Below are positions 7,337 to 16,756 of a stretch of 64,000 bases of DNA, in pieces (the stretch's first letter is position 1; every line of letters begins with the position of its first letter). The DNA lies in NCBI GenBank assembly GCA_902778135.1, contig CACYWP010000011.1:32306-96305 (forward strand), given 5' to 3'. Under the pieces are notes generated by a model, which had not been told where the DNA came from, made no database searches, and saw only the letters and a list, made by a program, of their open reading frames with translations. Position numbers and translations under genes: made by a program. Origin of the DNA: an uncultured Coriobacteriaceae bacterium (GTDB taxonomy: Bacteria > Actinomycetota > Coriobacteriia > Coriobacteriales > Atopobiaceae).

Positions 7337-9415
7337 CTACTCTGCCGAGGTGCCCGCCATCGGCGGCTCGGGCAGGGGGACGGGCACCACGGCAGGCTCC
7401 TCCACCGGCACCGGACGCTGGGAGCCCAGCCCACCGCCATCGCCCCTTCCCGGACCATCATCGAGGTGACGCGGCTGGGCGTCGTCGGGCGCCTCGACGT
7501 CGCCGGCAGGCTCCGTCGCGTGCTGCGCCACGTAGGTATCGTAGGTCCCGTCGAGCAGCGCGAGCATCTGCTCGCCCTCGACCGTCTCCTCCTCCAGCAG
7601 CACGGCCGCCATCTGGTGCATGCGGTCCGCGTGGGCCGACAGGATCTGGCGCGCCCGCTCGTGCGCCTCGCGCATGATGCGCTCGACCTCGTCGTCGATG
7701 CGCTTGGTGGTCTCGGCGGAGAGGTCCTGGTGGTTGGCGTAGTCGCGCCCCAGGAACACCTCGCGCTGGGCCTCGCCGTAGACCTGCGTCCCCAGCGCCT
7801 CGCTCATGCCATAGCGCGTCACCATCTCGCGCGCCATCTTGGTGGCCCGCTCCAGGTCGTTGGACGCGCCGGTGGTGATGTCGTCGCAGAACAGCTCCTC
7901 CGCCGTGCGGCCGCCCAGGAACACGGCCAGGTCGTCCAGCATGGAGCTGCGCGTCTCCAGGAAGTGGTCCTCCTCGGGCAGCGACAGCGTGTAGCCCAGC
8001 GCCTGCCCGCGAGCGATGATGCTGATCTTGTGCACCGGGTCCGCGTTTTCCAGCAGGTGTCCCACCAGGGCGTGGCCGCTCTCGTGGTAGGCGATCGTCC
8101 GACGCTCGGCCTCGGTCATCACGCGGCCCTTCTTCTCGGGACCGGCGATGACGCGCTCCATGGCCTCCTCGATCTCGGGCATGCCGATGGTCTCCTTGCG
8201 CCGGCGCGCTGCCAGCAGCGCCGCCTCGTTCATCAGGTTGGCCAGGTCGGCGCCCGTGAAGCCCGGGGTCAGCTTGGCCAGCCGCGCGAAGTCGACCTCG
8301 CCCTTCAGCGGCTTGTTGGCCGCATGCACGCGCAGGATCTGCTCACGTCCCTTGACGTCGGGACGGTCCACCGTCACCTGGCGGTCGAAGCGCCCCGGAC
8401 GCAACAGCGCCGGGTCCAGGATGTCGGGACGGTTGGTGGCAGCCACCAGGATGACCGCCGAGCTGTCCTCGAAGCCGTCCATCTCGACCAGCATCTGGTT
8501 GAGCGTCTGCTCGCGCTCGTCGTGGCTGCCGCCCACGCCCGCGCCGCGCTGGCGACCCACCGCGTCGATCTCGTCGATGAAGATGATGGCCGGCGCAGCC
8601 TCCTTGGCCTGCTTGAACAGGTCGCGCACGCGGCTCGCGCCGACGCCCACGAACATCTCGACGAAGTCCGATCCGCTGATGGAGAAGAAGGGCACGCCCG
8701 CCTCGCCCGCGATGGCCTTGGCCAGCAGTGTCTTGCCGCATCCCGGGGGGCCCACCAGCAGCACGCCGTGCGGGATCTTGGCGCCCATGCGCAGGTAGCG
8801 CTCGGGCTCGGCCAGGAAGTCGCGTACCTCCTGCAGCTCCTCGACGGCCTCGTCGATGCCTGCGACGTCGGAGAACTTGACCTTGGGCCGCGTCTCCTCG
8901 GTGGTCTGGGCCTTGGTGCGACCGAAGTTCATCGCCCGGCCGTTCTGGCCCTGGATCTGGTTCATGAAGTAGAGCAGCGCCGCGACGAGGATGAGGGTGG
9001 GCAGGCCGGTGGTCAGCAGCAGCTCCCAGAGCGAGCCGTCGGTGGTGTCGATGTCGAAGGTGACGTCGGGATGGTCGGCCAGCAGCTCCTGCAGGCTGTC
9101 CGGTCCGACGTAGTAGGTCTCGAACGACGACAGGGCGTCCTCGTTGCCGACCTTCTCGGGGTTCGGCCAGAAGTCGCCGGTCGTCAGGCCGTCGCTGGTC
9201 TTGTACGTCACGCTCTCGACGCGGTTCTCCTTGACTGCCGTCACGAACTCGTTGGTGCTGATCGTGATGGCCTTGCCCCCGGAGACGAAGCCCTGACGGA
9301 AGCTGTAGGCCATGTAGGCGACCAGGGTGATGATCACGACCGCGTAGATGATGCCGGTGCGGCGGTCGCGCGGGCCGCCGGGCATGGCACTGCGATTGTC
9401 GTCGTTGTCTGCCAC
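7337..9415 (-). CDS. ftsH: ATP-dependent zinc metalloprotease FtsH
   Basis: A 692-residue membrane AAA+ protease that extracts and degrades membrane and regulatory proteins. There are two membrane helices (about residues 21-38 and 130-148) with a small extracytoplasmic domain between them. The AAA module has Walker A GPPGCGKT (about 221), Walker B IIFIDEID and the SRH. The zinc site HESGH is near residue 445, with the third ligand in the downstream [15 protein letters not shown] segment. The C terminus is a Pro/Glu-rich tail. The start is GTG with GAGGAGAG upstream. It follows hpt and tilS, a common bacterial order. Confidence 0.96.
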   Translation of the reverse strand: MADNDDNRSAMPGGPRDRRTGIIYAVVIITLVAYMAYSFRQGFVSGGKAITISTNEFVTAVKENRVESVTYKTSDGLTTGDFWPNPEKVGNEDALSSFETYYVGPDSLQELLADHPDVTFDIDTTDGSLWELLLTTGLPTLILVAALLYFMNQIQGQNGRAMNFGRTKAQTTEETRPKVKFSDVAGIDEAVEELQEVRDFLAEPERYLRMGAKIPHGVLLVGPPGCGKTLLAKAIAGEAGVPFFSISGSDFVEMFVGVGASRVRDLFKQAKEAAPAIIFIDEIDAVGRQRGAGVGGSHDEREQTLNQMLVEMDGFEDSSAVILVAATNRPDILDPALLRPGRFDRQVTVDRPDVKGREQILRVHAANKPLKGEVDFARLAKLTPGFTGADLANLMNEAALLAARRRKETIGMPEIEEAMERVIAGPEKKGRVMTEAERRTIAYHESGHALVGHLLENADPVHKISIIARGQALGYTLSLPEEDHFLETRSSMLDDLAVFLGGRTAEELFCDDITTGASNDLERATKMAREMVTRYGMSEALGTQVYGEAQREVFLGRDYANHQDLSAETTKRIDDEVERIMREAHERARQILSAHADRMHQMAAVLLEEETVEGEQMLALLDGTYDTYVAQHATEPAGDVEAPDDAQPRHLDDGPGRGDGGGLGSQRPVPVEEPAVVPVPLPEPPMAGTSAE

Positions 9416-9457
9416 GAAAACTCTCCTCGATGCTCGAACGCTGGGTGCGTGGGAACG

Positions 9458-10009
9458 CTAGCTGTACACCTCGGGCTTCAGGACGCCCACGAAGGGCAGG
9501 TTGCGATAGTGCTCGGCGTAGTCCAGCCCGTAGCCCACGATGAAGGAGTCAGGCACGTGCGTGCCCACGTAGGTTGCCGCGATGGCGGGCTTGTGGCCGG
9601 GCACGTCCTTGACCGAGAACGCGCAGATGCGAATCGACTTGGGGTGACGCTCCTCCAACAGGCGAACGAGGTACGACAGCGTCAGGCCCGAGTCCAGGAT
9701 GTCCTCGGCGATGATGACGTGACGACCCTCGATCGGGGTGTCGAGGTCCTTGACGATGCGCACGACGCCGGAGCTCTTGACGCCCGTCCCGTAGCTGGAG
9801 ACCGCCATGAAGTCGACGGTGCAGGGCACGGTGATGGCGCGCATCAGGTCGGCGGTGAAGACAAAGGCGCCGCGCAGCACGGCCACGATAAGCGGGTTCT
9901 TGTCAGCGTAGTCGACCGAGATCTCGGCGCCGAGGCGCGCGACGATCTCCGCGATGTCCTGCTCGCTGAGGATGACGCTTTCGATGTCTGGGTGCAGCTG
10001 CTCTGGCAT
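9458..10009 (-). CDS. hpt: Hypoxanthine phosphoribosyltransferase
   Basis: A 183-residue purine-salvage enzyme joining hypoxanthine (or guanine) to PRPP to give IMP/GMP. The PRPP-binding loop is IIAEDILDSGLTLS, with VAVLRGAFVFTADLMR and the flexible-loop SSYGTGVKSSG. The late KDVPGHKPAIAATYVG and DSFIVGYGLDYAEHYRNLP match bacterial Hpt. ATG 10009 has GGGAGG upstream; an in-frame ATG at 10051 does not. It lies between tilS and ftsH, 42 bases from the latter. Confidence 0.95.
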   Translation of the reverse strand: MPEQLHPDIESVILSEQDIAEIVARLGAEISVDYADKNPLIVAVLRGAFVFTADLMRAITVPCTVDFMAVSSYGTGVKSSGVVRIVKDLDTPIEGRHVIIAEDILDSGLTLSYLVRLLEERHPKSIRICAFSVKDVPGHKPAIAATYVGTHVPDSFIVGYGLDYAEHYRNLPFVGVLKPEVYS

Positions 10010-10164
10010 GGGGCCTCCCTGGTTCGACGCGATGCTCCGACGCATTCCCACAAAGGGTTATTCTAGCAGCTGGGTTGATGTTGCGCAGACAACCGACCGT
10101 CGCTCCATGTTGTGACGCGCACGGTCGGCCGGGGTCGTGCGCGACCGGACCGCGCGCGGAGTCG

Positions 10165-11679
10165 CTACTCCAGCGTCAGCTCGAGCATCGTCCGCGTGTC
10201 GGGGGTCACCCGCACGCGCTCGTCGGCACGGATGCCCGCCACCCACACGACCGTCCCCGTCGGGGAGGTGCGCACGATGGGCACGCCGGGGCGCTCCGCG
10301 GTCGGCACGTGGGCCTCGGCCAGCAGGTCGGAGAGCTTCTTGGACTGGCCGTGCATGCCCAGCGGACACAGGACGTCGCCCGGTTGGACCCCATCGACCC
10401 AAAGGCGTCCCCCCTGCGTGGGGTCGACGCCCGCGGCAGCGGCGTCCACCAGCACCGACTGGCCCGCCCATTCGCGGCCGTGCGCCTGGGCGACCTCGGC
10501 CGCACGCGAGCCCGCCGGGACGCCCACCAGCCGTGCCACCAGGGTGCGGCCGTCCGCCAGCCCCAGCGTCCCCGGCACCTGCAGCCATGCCGCCTCGGCG
10601 CCGCTGGCCTCGCCCACGCGCACCACCAGCAGGCCGAACTCCACCCGCACGTCCACGTCGACCGGCACCGTGCACGAGCCCCTGCCCGCGGCAACCAGCT
10701 GCAGCACCTGGGCGACGTGACGTGCCTCCAGGCGTGCGCCCGGGCACACCGTCAGCAGCGCCTTGCGCACCACGCGACGCGCGAGCGCCACGTCGGAGGC
10801 CCCCAGCCGCGCCGCGTCGAGGGCGACCATCCCCTCCCCCTCGCGGCGCGTGAGGTCGCGGTAGGCCCGCGACGCCAGCTGGTCCAGATAGGCATCCTCG
10901 TCGGACAGAAGGTCGCAGGTCGTGGCCAGGCTGGCGGCCACCTTGGGGTTGCGGCGCCGGGCGACGGGCATCAGCTCGTGGCGCACGAAGGCGCGCAGGT
11001 AGCGCGTGTCGTGGTTGGTGTCGTCCTCGCGCCACACGATGCCGCGCATGCGCAGCAGGTCGCACAGCTGGTCGTGGGTCCAGTCGATGAGCGGCCGTAC
11101 GATGCGGTTTCGCCGGCGGGGAATCGAGGAGAGGCCCGCTGGGCCCGTTCCGCGGATCGCGTTCATGAAGAAGGTCTCGGCGCGATCGTCCGCCGTGTGC
11201 GCCGTCAGGATGCGCGCCGACGAGCGCGGCACCCCCCACTCTTCGGAGAGGCGGTTGGCCAGCTCGGCCGCCGCGGCATAGCGCACCTCGCGGCCCACGT
11301 TCTCGACATTGCCGCCCATCGCGTCACCCGATTCGCGTGCGCCACGTGCCAGCGCGGCCACGTCCACGCGCCGCACCGTGCAGGGGATGCCGTAGCGCCC
11401 CGCCAGCTCGCGCACGAACTCCTCGTCCTCCTCCGCGTCGAGGCCGCGCAGCCCGTGGTTGACGTGCAGGACGTGCAGCCGCTCGCGCGCGATGCGCGCC
11501 GCCCCGCGACCGTCGTCGATGTTCAGCTTGGAGGTGGCCGCCAGGACGAGCAGGGCCGTCGAGTCCGCACCGCCGGACACCATCAGCACCACCGGGGCTC
11601 CCAGCTCGGGGTCGTCCCGTCCCGAGGGCCATTCGAAGCGTTCCTCTCCGCCGGCATATCTGCGCATCACGCTGGGCAT
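10165..11679 (-). CDS. tilS: tRNA(Ile)-lysidine synthase TilS
   Basis: A 504-residue N-type ATP pyrophosphatase that adds lysine to C34 of tRNA-Ile(CAU) so that it reads AUA. The PP-loop SGGADSTALL is near residue 35, followed by HVNHGLRG, the HTADDRAETFFMNAIRGTG motif and PLIDWTHDQLCDLL. The C-terminal part holds the TilS substrate-binding domains and is somewhat divergent and GC-rich. GGGGGAG precedes the ATG. It is the first gene of the tilS-hpt-ftsH set. Confidence 0.93.
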   Translation of the reverse strand: MPSVMRRYAGGEERFEWPSGRDDPELGAPVVLMVSGGADSTALLVLAATSKLNIDDGRGAARIARERLHVLHVNHGLRGLDAEEDEEFVRELAGRYGIPCTVRRVDVAALARGARESGDAMGGNVENVGREVRYAAAAELANRLSEEWGVPRSSARILTAHTADDRAETFFMNAIRGTGPAGLSSIPRRRNRIVRPLIDWTHDQLCDLLRMRGIVWREDDTNHDTRYLRAFVRHELMPVARRRNPKVAASLATTCDLLSDEDAYLDQLASRAYRDLTRREGEGMVALDAARLGASDVALARRVVRKALLTVCPGARLEARHVAQVLQLVAAGRGSCTVPVDVDVRVEFGLLVVRVGEASGAEAAWLQVPGTLGLADGRTLVARLVGVPAGSRAAEVAQAHGREWAGQSVLVDAAAAGVDPTQGGRLWVDGVQPGDVLCPLGMHGQSKKLSDLLAEAHVPTAERPGVPIVRTSPTGTVVWVAGIRADERVRVTPDTRTMLELTLE

Positions 11680-11847
11680 GCGCTCCCCCTCTCACAAGAT
11701 TCTCTGAAGGATGGTACCAGACGCGACCGACAGGACCCGCCTCCGAGCCCCGGGTCGGGCGACCCGGCCAGCAGGCCCGTCTCCGCCGCTGGCCTGACCC
11801 GACCCGTTTGCGCTACGCTATCCCCCGCACACCACAGGAAGGACGCC

Positions 11848-12630
11848 ATGACACCGCTCATCCATCTCTATCTGCTGGCCAGTGGGTCGAAGGGCAACGC
11901 GGCCGTGGTCGAGGGGCCAGAAGGATCGGTCCTGGTCGACTGCGGCATCTCCCGCAAGGAGCTGCGCCGGCGCGCCGGCCTCGTCGACTGCGACCTGGGC
12001 CGGGTCCGCGCGATCCTGGTCACTCACGAGCACAGCGACCACGTCGGCGGCCTGCCCGTCATCTGCAAGCACTTTGACGGCCCGGTCTACGCCACCGCGG
12101 GCACCGCATCCTGCACGCGCCTGGCGCCCTTCGACGTCACCACGGTACGACATGGCTGCACCCTCTCGCTGGCGGGCATGCGCATCCAGGCCTTCCCGCT
12201 CTCGCATGACGTGGCCGATCCGATGGCCTTCCGCTTCGAGGTGCCGGGAGACGACGGGCCACGAGACGCCGTCGGATGGGCGACCGACACGGGCGTGCTC
12301 ACCGACGAGGCGCGGCGGGCCCTGCGCGGCTGCCGCACGCTGGGCATCGAGACCAACCACGACCCCGACATGCTGGCCCATGGGCCCTACCCCTACTACC
12401 TCAAGGCACGCGTCGGGGGCAGCCACGGCCACCTGTCCAACGTGCAGGCCGCCGAGGCCCTGCCCGACCTCGTCACCAGCCGCACCGAGACCGTCGTCGG
12501 GATGCACGTCTCGGAGAAGAACAACCGCCCCGAGCTGGCCATACGGACGCTGTCCGAGGCCCTTGAGGCGATGGGCCGCACCCCTCGGGTGCGGGTGGCC
12601 AGCCAGACGCAACCCCTGGTCATCTGGTAG
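11848..12630 (+). CDS. MBL-fold metallohydrolase (WalJ/YycJ-like)
   Basis: A 260-residue metallo-beta-lactamase-fold protein. Metal ligands are in THEHSDHVGG (H-x-H-x-D-H) near residue 60, SHDVADPMAF, WATDTGV and ETNHD. The opening LYLLASGSKGNAAVVE and the C-terminal GSHGHLSNVQAAE plus VVGMHVSEKNN are typical of the YycJ/WalJ group, whose members have been linked to 5'-3' exonuclease or cell-wall roles. AGGAAGG precedes ATG 11848. It stands alone, divergent from tilS, and ends just before the convergent hsp20. Confidence 0.85.
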   Translation: MTPLIHLYLLASGSKGNAAVVEGPEGSVLVDCGISRKELRRRAGLVDCDLGRVRAILVTHEHSDHVGGLPVICKHFDGPVYATAGTASCTRLAPFDVTTVRHGCTLSLAGMRIQAFPLSHDVADPMAFRFEVPGDDGPRDAVGWATDTGVLTDEARRALRGCRTLGIETNHDPDMLAHGPYPYYLKARVGGSHGHLSNVQAAEALPDLVTSRTETVVGMHVSEKNNRPELAIRTLSEALEAMGRTPRVRVASQTQPLVIW

Positions 12631-12665
12631 AGCCAGCACGAGTCGCGTGTGGCTTTGCCCGTACG

Positions 12666-12695
12666 AAAAAAGGGGCGGCGCCGAAGCACCGCCCC
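12666..12695 (-). terminator. Intrinsic terminator of hsp20
   Basis: Read on the minus strand, this is a perfect 10-bp GC-rich stem with a TTCG tetraloop (12672-12695) followed directly by six T residues. It is the best intrinsic terminator in the window. It lies 25 bases beyond the hsp20 stop and between convergent genes. Confidence 0.9.
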
Positions 12696-12720
12696 AACTC
12701 GTCCGCCCATGCGGCACGCG

Positions 12721-13152
12721 CTAGTCGATGGAGACCTTGGTGACGTTGGCCTTGGCATCCTGCTTGGGGATGTTGATGGTCAGGATGCCGTTGTCCAGCT
12801 TGGCGGACAGGCCCTCGGTGGCCGCATCCTTCAGGTACACGCCGCGCGAGGCGCTCCAGGCGCGGGTCTCCTTGTGCAGGTAGTTCTTGCCGTGCTCCTC
12901 CTCGGTCTCGGTCTTGTCGACGGAGATGGAGAGGCGTCCCTCGTTCAGCTCGACGTCAATCTCGTCGCGACCGACACCTGCAAGGTAGGCCGACACGACA
13001 TAGGCGTCGCCCGCATCCTCGACGTCCATCTTGAACGCCTCGTTGCTGTTGACGGCCGACAGCGGCGATGCCAGGAGGTCGTCGAGCATGTCGAAGGGGA
13101 ACTGCCTGCGCAGGGCGCGCTCGTAGTTGCTGTACGGAATCATGCTTGCCAT
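12721..13152 (-). CDS. hsp20: Small heat-shock protein Hsp20 (alpha-crystallin)
   Basis: A 143-residue small heat-shock protein, an ATP-independent chaperone that holds unfolded proteins for DnaK/ClpB. The alpha-crystallin domain runs from about residue 38 (FKMDVEDAGDAYVVSAYL) to the conserved LSAKLDNGILTINIPK near the end. Three in-frame ATGs lie close together; 13152 is preferred because AAAGGA lies 9 bases before it, and it overlaps the 13161 alternative. It is probably repressed by HspR through the operator at 13306-13330. A strong terminator follows. Confidence 0.93.
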   Translation of the reverse strand: MASMIPYSNYERALRRQFPFDMLDDLLASPLSAVNSNEAFKMDVEDAGDAYVVSAYLAGVGRDEIDVELNEGRLSISVDKTETEEEHGKNYLHKETRAWSASRGVYLKDAATEGLSAKLDNGILTINIPKQDAKANVTKVSID

Positions 13153-13305
13153 GGTACTCATTCCTTTCTGCGAACGTGGGCAAGGCCCGCGTTCCGAAAC
13201 GATTGGACGCCTCCTGGGGCGTCCCGGGTGTCATGTTGTTTTGTTCCCCATGCGTTGGGTTTTATACAGGAGAACCAAGATTTTCTTAGCTCCATACACT
13301 CATCA

Positions 13306-13330
13306 AATCTAAGTGTATCTATGTTAAGTT
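13306..13330. promoter_or_regulatory. Candidate HspR operator (HAIR-like) of hsp20
   Basis: The sequence reads AATCT, 15 bases, then AAGTT. The left half AATCTAAGT is identical to that in the dnaK operator, and the 25-base layout is the same as at clpB and dnaK. The right half is the most diverged of the three. It lies about 150 bases upstream of the hsp20 start inside an AT-rich island (13240-13350). The leader also carries TTGTTCCC (13241-13248), shared with dnaK and clpB. Confidence 0.6.
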
Positions 13331-13548
13331 TCATAGGCTCGGCCACCACACGTGTTACCCGTCAGCAAGTCGGACGCTTCGGACCCACCTCCCCGCAAGC
13401 CTGCAGGCAGGCAATACGCCCCTACGGCTGAGCAATAGCCACTACTTTGCAGACAATTTCTTGCATACCTTGCAAACTGGCCACTCTATCAGCATCCCTC
13501 GTTTAGAATGTGTCACCGAAAGGACCCACGGCAACTCAGGGAGGGCCC

Positions 13549-14121
13549 ATGGACGAACGCCTAGATCGCATCCCCACCATTGACGACGTCGACGAGACGC
13601 CGGCTGGCTCGACGGGCTCCTTCCCCTCCTCCAACGAGGACCTGCTTTCGGGCACGGGTTCCATTCCCCTGGCCGCCTCGTCCACAGGCGCCATGTCGCG
13701 ATCGGCCCTGGGCGAGGATTCCAGCGCCTCCCAGGATGTCGCCTTCAGCACCGCATCCGCCCCATCCGCACCGCGCTACGTCCGCCGCCGCACGCCGCAT
13801 CGCAGCCAGGGGCTGGTCGACGACCTCAACGAGGAGAGCGAGCCGTCCGTCGGCTACACCCACGACTCCAACATCAGCGTGGGCGGCGCGACGCCCCTGT
13901 CCGGCATGTCGTACCGTCGCGCGCGCAGCAACATGTCGCGCGTCAAGAACAACTCGCGCTATGGCCAGTACCTCGAGATTCCCAAGGGTCGGCGCACCAT
14001 CTTCGCCTCGCGCGAACGTGCCCGCCGCCGCCGTTCCGTGCTGGCGCTGCTGGTCGTGGTCGCACTGCTGGTGCTGGCGGCGATGTTCCTCTGGAACATG
14101 ATGCAGAGCCTGCTGGGGTAG
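13549..14121 (+). CDS. Hypothetical protein with C-terminal membrane anchor
   Basis: A 190-residue protein not recognised as any family. Residues 1-155 are Ser/Thr/Asp-rich and look disordered, with a basic patch RYVRRRTPHRSQG in the middle. Near the C terminus RERARRRR precedes one hydrophobic helix (about residues 163-184) and a very short tail, so it is probably a tail-anchored membrane protein with its N terminus in the cytoplasm. The Ser/Thr richness and position opposite a PASTA/zinc-ribbon protein could suit phosphorylation, but that is only a suggestion. ATG 13549 follows AGGGAGGG; a GTG at 13510 is less likely. Confidence 0.65.
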   Translation: MDERLDRIPTIDDVDETPAGSTGSFPSSNEDLLSGTGSIPLAASSTGAMSRSALGEDSSASQDVAFSTASAPSAPRYVRRRTPHRSQGLVDDLNEESEPSVGYTHDSNISVGGATPLSGMSYRRARSNMSRVKNNSRYGQYLEIPKGRRTIFASRERARRRRSVLALLVVVALLVLAAMFLWNMMQSLLG

Positions 14122-14150
14122 CGGGGAGAGGCACAACAAGCAAGCCTGAA

Positions 14151-14183
14151 GAGCGGAGCGCCTGCTTGGCAGGCGCTCCGCTC
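14151..14183. terminator. Hairpin between convergent genes
   Basis: A perfect 15-bp stem with a 3-base loop (14151-14165 with 14169-14183) lies 30 bases past the stop of the membrane-anchored protein. There is no T-run, but the stem is very stable. It abuts the next inverted repeat. Confidence 0.6.
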
Positions 14184-14189
14184 ACACGT

Positions 14190-14322
14190 GATGGACGAAG
14201 TTGCGGATATGCGCGGTTCTTTCGGGATACCGGGAGTATCGGACTCGCACCAACTGGCCTTTTGTGGCCTGGCTACTCACCCTGTCCGCGAAAAATCGCG
14301 CATATCCGCAACTTCGTCCATC
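14190..14322. repeat. 133-base element with perfect 26-base inverted ends
   Basis: Bases 14190-14215 and 14297-14322 are exact reverse complements (ends GATGGACGAAG / CTTCGTCCATC), enclosing about 81 bases with no gene. The interior carries smaller inverted segments (ACTGGCC/GGCCTGG). No clear target-site duplication is seen. It resembles a miniature inverted-repeat element or a very large RNA hairpin between two convergent genes. Confidence 0.75.
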
Positions 14323-14344
14323 GAATAGCCTCTCAGGCGCCACA

Positions 14345-14524
14345 TCAGTCCCAGGGATCGCGCTCGAAGAGCGGCTCCGGTCGCGCCGGGCGGTCCGAAT
14401 AGGGGTCGTATCCGTCGTCGTCCTCGTTCTCGGCGCGCAGGAACTCGCAGGAGACCTGGTCCCGCACGTCCGGCTGCCTCGTCGTCCGATCGTTGCGCTC
14501 GGTAGCGTTCGGCTGGCTAGCCAT
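14345..14524 (-). CDS. Small hypothetical acidic protein
   Basis: A 59-residue reading frame whose ATG (14522-14524) overlaps the stop of the PASTA protein by eight bases (ATGGCTAG), suggesting translational coupling. The product is polar and acidic (AENEDDDGYDPYSDRP, then PEPLFERDPWD), with no membrane segment or known domain. A longer frame starting at 14698 would lie entirely inside the PASTA gene and is unlikely. The call rests on the overlap and on amino-acid composition that looks like a coding tail. Confidence 0.5.
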   Translation of the reverse strand: MASQPNATERNDRTTRQPDVRDQVSCEFLRAENEDDDGYDPYSDRPARPEPLFERDPWD

Positions 14525-16619
14525 TGTTGTTCCCATTCCCTTGATCGGCGTTGCCCCGACTGTTGCCCTGCTGGCTCGCACCGCTGCCGGGACTTGGCGA
14601 CTGCCCCGAGCCACGACTGGAGCCGCTTGACGACGCGCTCTGGTAGCCGTACTGGTAGATCTCCTGGTAGGCCATGTACTGGCTGACGCTCCCGCCAAAG
14701 GGAAGCAGGTCGGAGGCCGGATACAGACCCTCTTTCGCGCAGGTTACGACGGCGCGCTTGCCACCGCCGCTGTTGGTGATCAGGACGGTCCACACCAGGT
14801 TGTCCATCCTGCCGCTCGCGCAGGCGAAGTTGGCGCTACGCCTGCCGACGCCCGAGGGCAGGGTGATGGACGTGCTGTTGCACAGGTCGTCCAGTCCCGT
14901 CAGTCCGCACAGCTCCGCAAGCTGCTCCAGCGATTCGCGGGCAAACCCGTCGGGCACATGTGCCGTGTCGACGTCCATGCGCACGCCGGCAATCGGCGCG
15001 CCGCTGGCCAGCACGTTCGACGACCCTTCCTTGGGCACGGTCAGCGACCGCAGGTAGGGCTGCGAGGAGAAGGTGATGGTGCCCGCACTGGAGGAGCTGT
15101 AGATGGCCATGGCGTTGCCGTGGGTGTCGATGAAGCCTGCCGTCAGGCTCATCTTCTCCTTCTCGCGCAGGAAGTCGTCGATGTCCTGCGAGGAGTGGCT
15201 GAAGTACTCCGCCAGGTGATAGGTGTCGGTGGGATGCGGCGAGGAGACGTGCACCTCGACGGTAGACCAGCCTAGGACCTCGGTACCTGCCGCCGGGGCC
15301 GTCTCGACCACCGTTCGCACCGTCTGGTCGGAATTGACGTAGGTGACATGTGCGGTCAGCTCTGCGTCCTCGATGGCCTGGAGGGCATCGCCTTCCTTCT
15401 TGCCCACGATGTCGGGCACCACGTGCATGCCCGCCACGGTCAGGACGATCTCCTGGCGGGACACGAAGGTCGACCCAGCCTGGGGGTTGACCCCGATGAC
15501 CAGGTCGTTCTGCTCCATCGAGGGGGTGACGTCGACGCGCACGTTGGTCGCACCCGCCTCGGCGAGCAGCGCCTGGGCCTCGCCGACGTCCAGCCCCACG
15601 ACCTCGGGCATCGTACGGCTGGTGGCGATGTACAGCGTGACGGGATCCCCCTCGGGGATGCGCTCGCCCGGCGCGGGATCCTGCGATGCCACCTTGCCGA
15701 TGGCGTCGTCGGCCGGCACCGTCTCGATGAGCGTCGTCAGACCCTTTGCGGCAACGATCTGCTCAGCGTTGGCCTGCGACTGCCCCGTCACCGAGGGAAC
15801 GGTCTTGCCGCCCCAGAGCTCCATGCCATACCCCAGCACCGCGGCGCCGCCGCCCAGCACGAGGGCGACCACCAGCATGGCCAGCAGGGGGCGCAGCTTG
15901 CTGCGGCTGTTGCCCTCGCCGGGGACGTTGCCCCGCTTGCTGCCACGGGCGTATGGGTCGCGGCGCAGCTCGCTGCGCCGCTCGTTGGACTGGTGGATCG
16001 TCTCGAAGTTCTCCGCCGAGCCGGCCAGGTTGACCGACTGGGCGTCGTGGTCGTAGTCGCGCGTGTTGCGCACCACGAAGTGTTCCTCTTCCGCAGGACG
16101 GGGCTGCAGCACCGTCGCGTCGAGGGTGACGGGCACCGGCTGGGCCTTGGCCGCAGTCGGCAGGTCGTCATCGCTCAGGTCGTCGATCTCGTCGGAGTCA
16201 TCCAGATCATCGAGGTCGTCATCGGTGTCTTCCGGCTCGTCGCCGGACCCATCCGCCTCGTCGCCGGGGTCGCCAGTACCGTCCTCCTCGCCAGCCAGCG
16301 GACCTTCTTGTCCAAGCAGGACCGTCTCCTCGGCCTCGGGCGTCTGCATCAGCAGCGTCTCCTGGTCGAGCAGGGCCGTCTCCTGGCTGGCAGGGCGCAC
16401 ATCCTCGCCCAGCAGGCGCGTCTCCTGCTCGATGAGCAGGCTGTCGTCATCGACTGACCCGGCAATCGCGGCAGACTCCTGTTCCAGCAGCTCGTCCAAG
16501 GCAAGATGCGCCGGGGCCTTCTCCTCGGCCTCGGCCTCCTCCTCTGTCAGACGGGCGCCACATTCCACACAGAACAGGGCGTCATCGGCGTTCTGCGTGT
16601 CGCAGCGGGGACACCTCAT
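14517..16619 (-). CDS. Zinc-ribbon membrane protein with PASTA domains
   Basis: A 700-residue protein. Residues 1-22 form a C4 zinc ribbon (CPRC...CVEC). Residues 50-100 repeat a Q-E-T-x-L-L motif, and residues 112-151 are almost all acidic. One membrane helix lies at about 245-268, followed outside the cell by about three PASTA repeats (SVTGQSQANAEQIVAAKGL; MPEVVGLDVGEAQALLAEAG; VPDIVGKKEGDALQAIEDA). A unique globular part and a Ser/Gly/Asn-rich tail complete it. PASTA domains bind peptidoglycan or muropeptides, usually on PknB kinases; here there is no kinase domain, so it may sense the wall for a separate kinase. ATG 16619 has GGAGG 7 bases upstream. Confidence 0.8.
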   Translation of the reverse strand: MRCPRCDTQNADDALFCVECGARLTEEEAEAEEKAPAHLALDELLEQESAAIAGSVDDDSLLIEQETRLLGEDVRPASQETALLDQETLLMQTPEAEETVLLGQEGPLAGEEDGTGDPGDEADGSGDEPEDTDDDLDDLDDSDEIDDLSDDDLPTAAKAQPVPVTLDATVLQPRPAEEEHFVVRNTRDYDHDAQSVNLAGSAENFETIHQSNERRSELRRDPYARGSKRGNVPGEGNSRSKLRPLLAMLVVALVLGGGAAVLGYGMELWGGKTVPSVTGQSQANAEQIVAAKGLTTLIETVPADDAIGKVASQDPAPGERIPEGDPVTLYIATSRTMPEVVGLDVGEAQALLAEAGATNVRVDVTPSMEQNDLVIGVNPQAGSTFVSRQEIVLTVAGMHVVPDIVGKKEGDALQAIEDAELTAHVTYVNSDQTVRTVVETAPAAGTEVLGWSTVEVHVSSPHPTDTYHLAEYFSHSSQDIDDFLREKEKMSLTAGFIDTHGNAMAIYSSSSAGTITFSSQPYLRSLTVPKEGSSNVLASGAPIAGVRMDVDTAHVPDGFARESLEQLAELCGLTGLDDLCNSTSITLPSGVGRRSANFACASGRMDNLVWTVLITNSGGGKRAVVTCAKEGLYPASDLLPFGGSVSQYMAYQEIYQYGYQSASSSGSSRGSGQSPSPGSGASQQGNSRGNADQGNGNNNG

Positions 16620-16756
16620 GTTCACTCCTCCGATTTAGCTTCGTTTGAAGGCATTATAGAACAAGGTCACGAACGAACGATGGCGCCGCACGACACGACG
16701 CCATCGTCAAGAAAACCAACGTCAGTCTGAACCCCGGCTGAGCGTCAACGGGTCAC

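Noticed and set aside
10075..11847. Plus-strand open frame leading into the MBL-fold gene
   Set aside because: This part is the antisense of tilS. The MBL protein begins at 11848 with AGGAAGG upstream.
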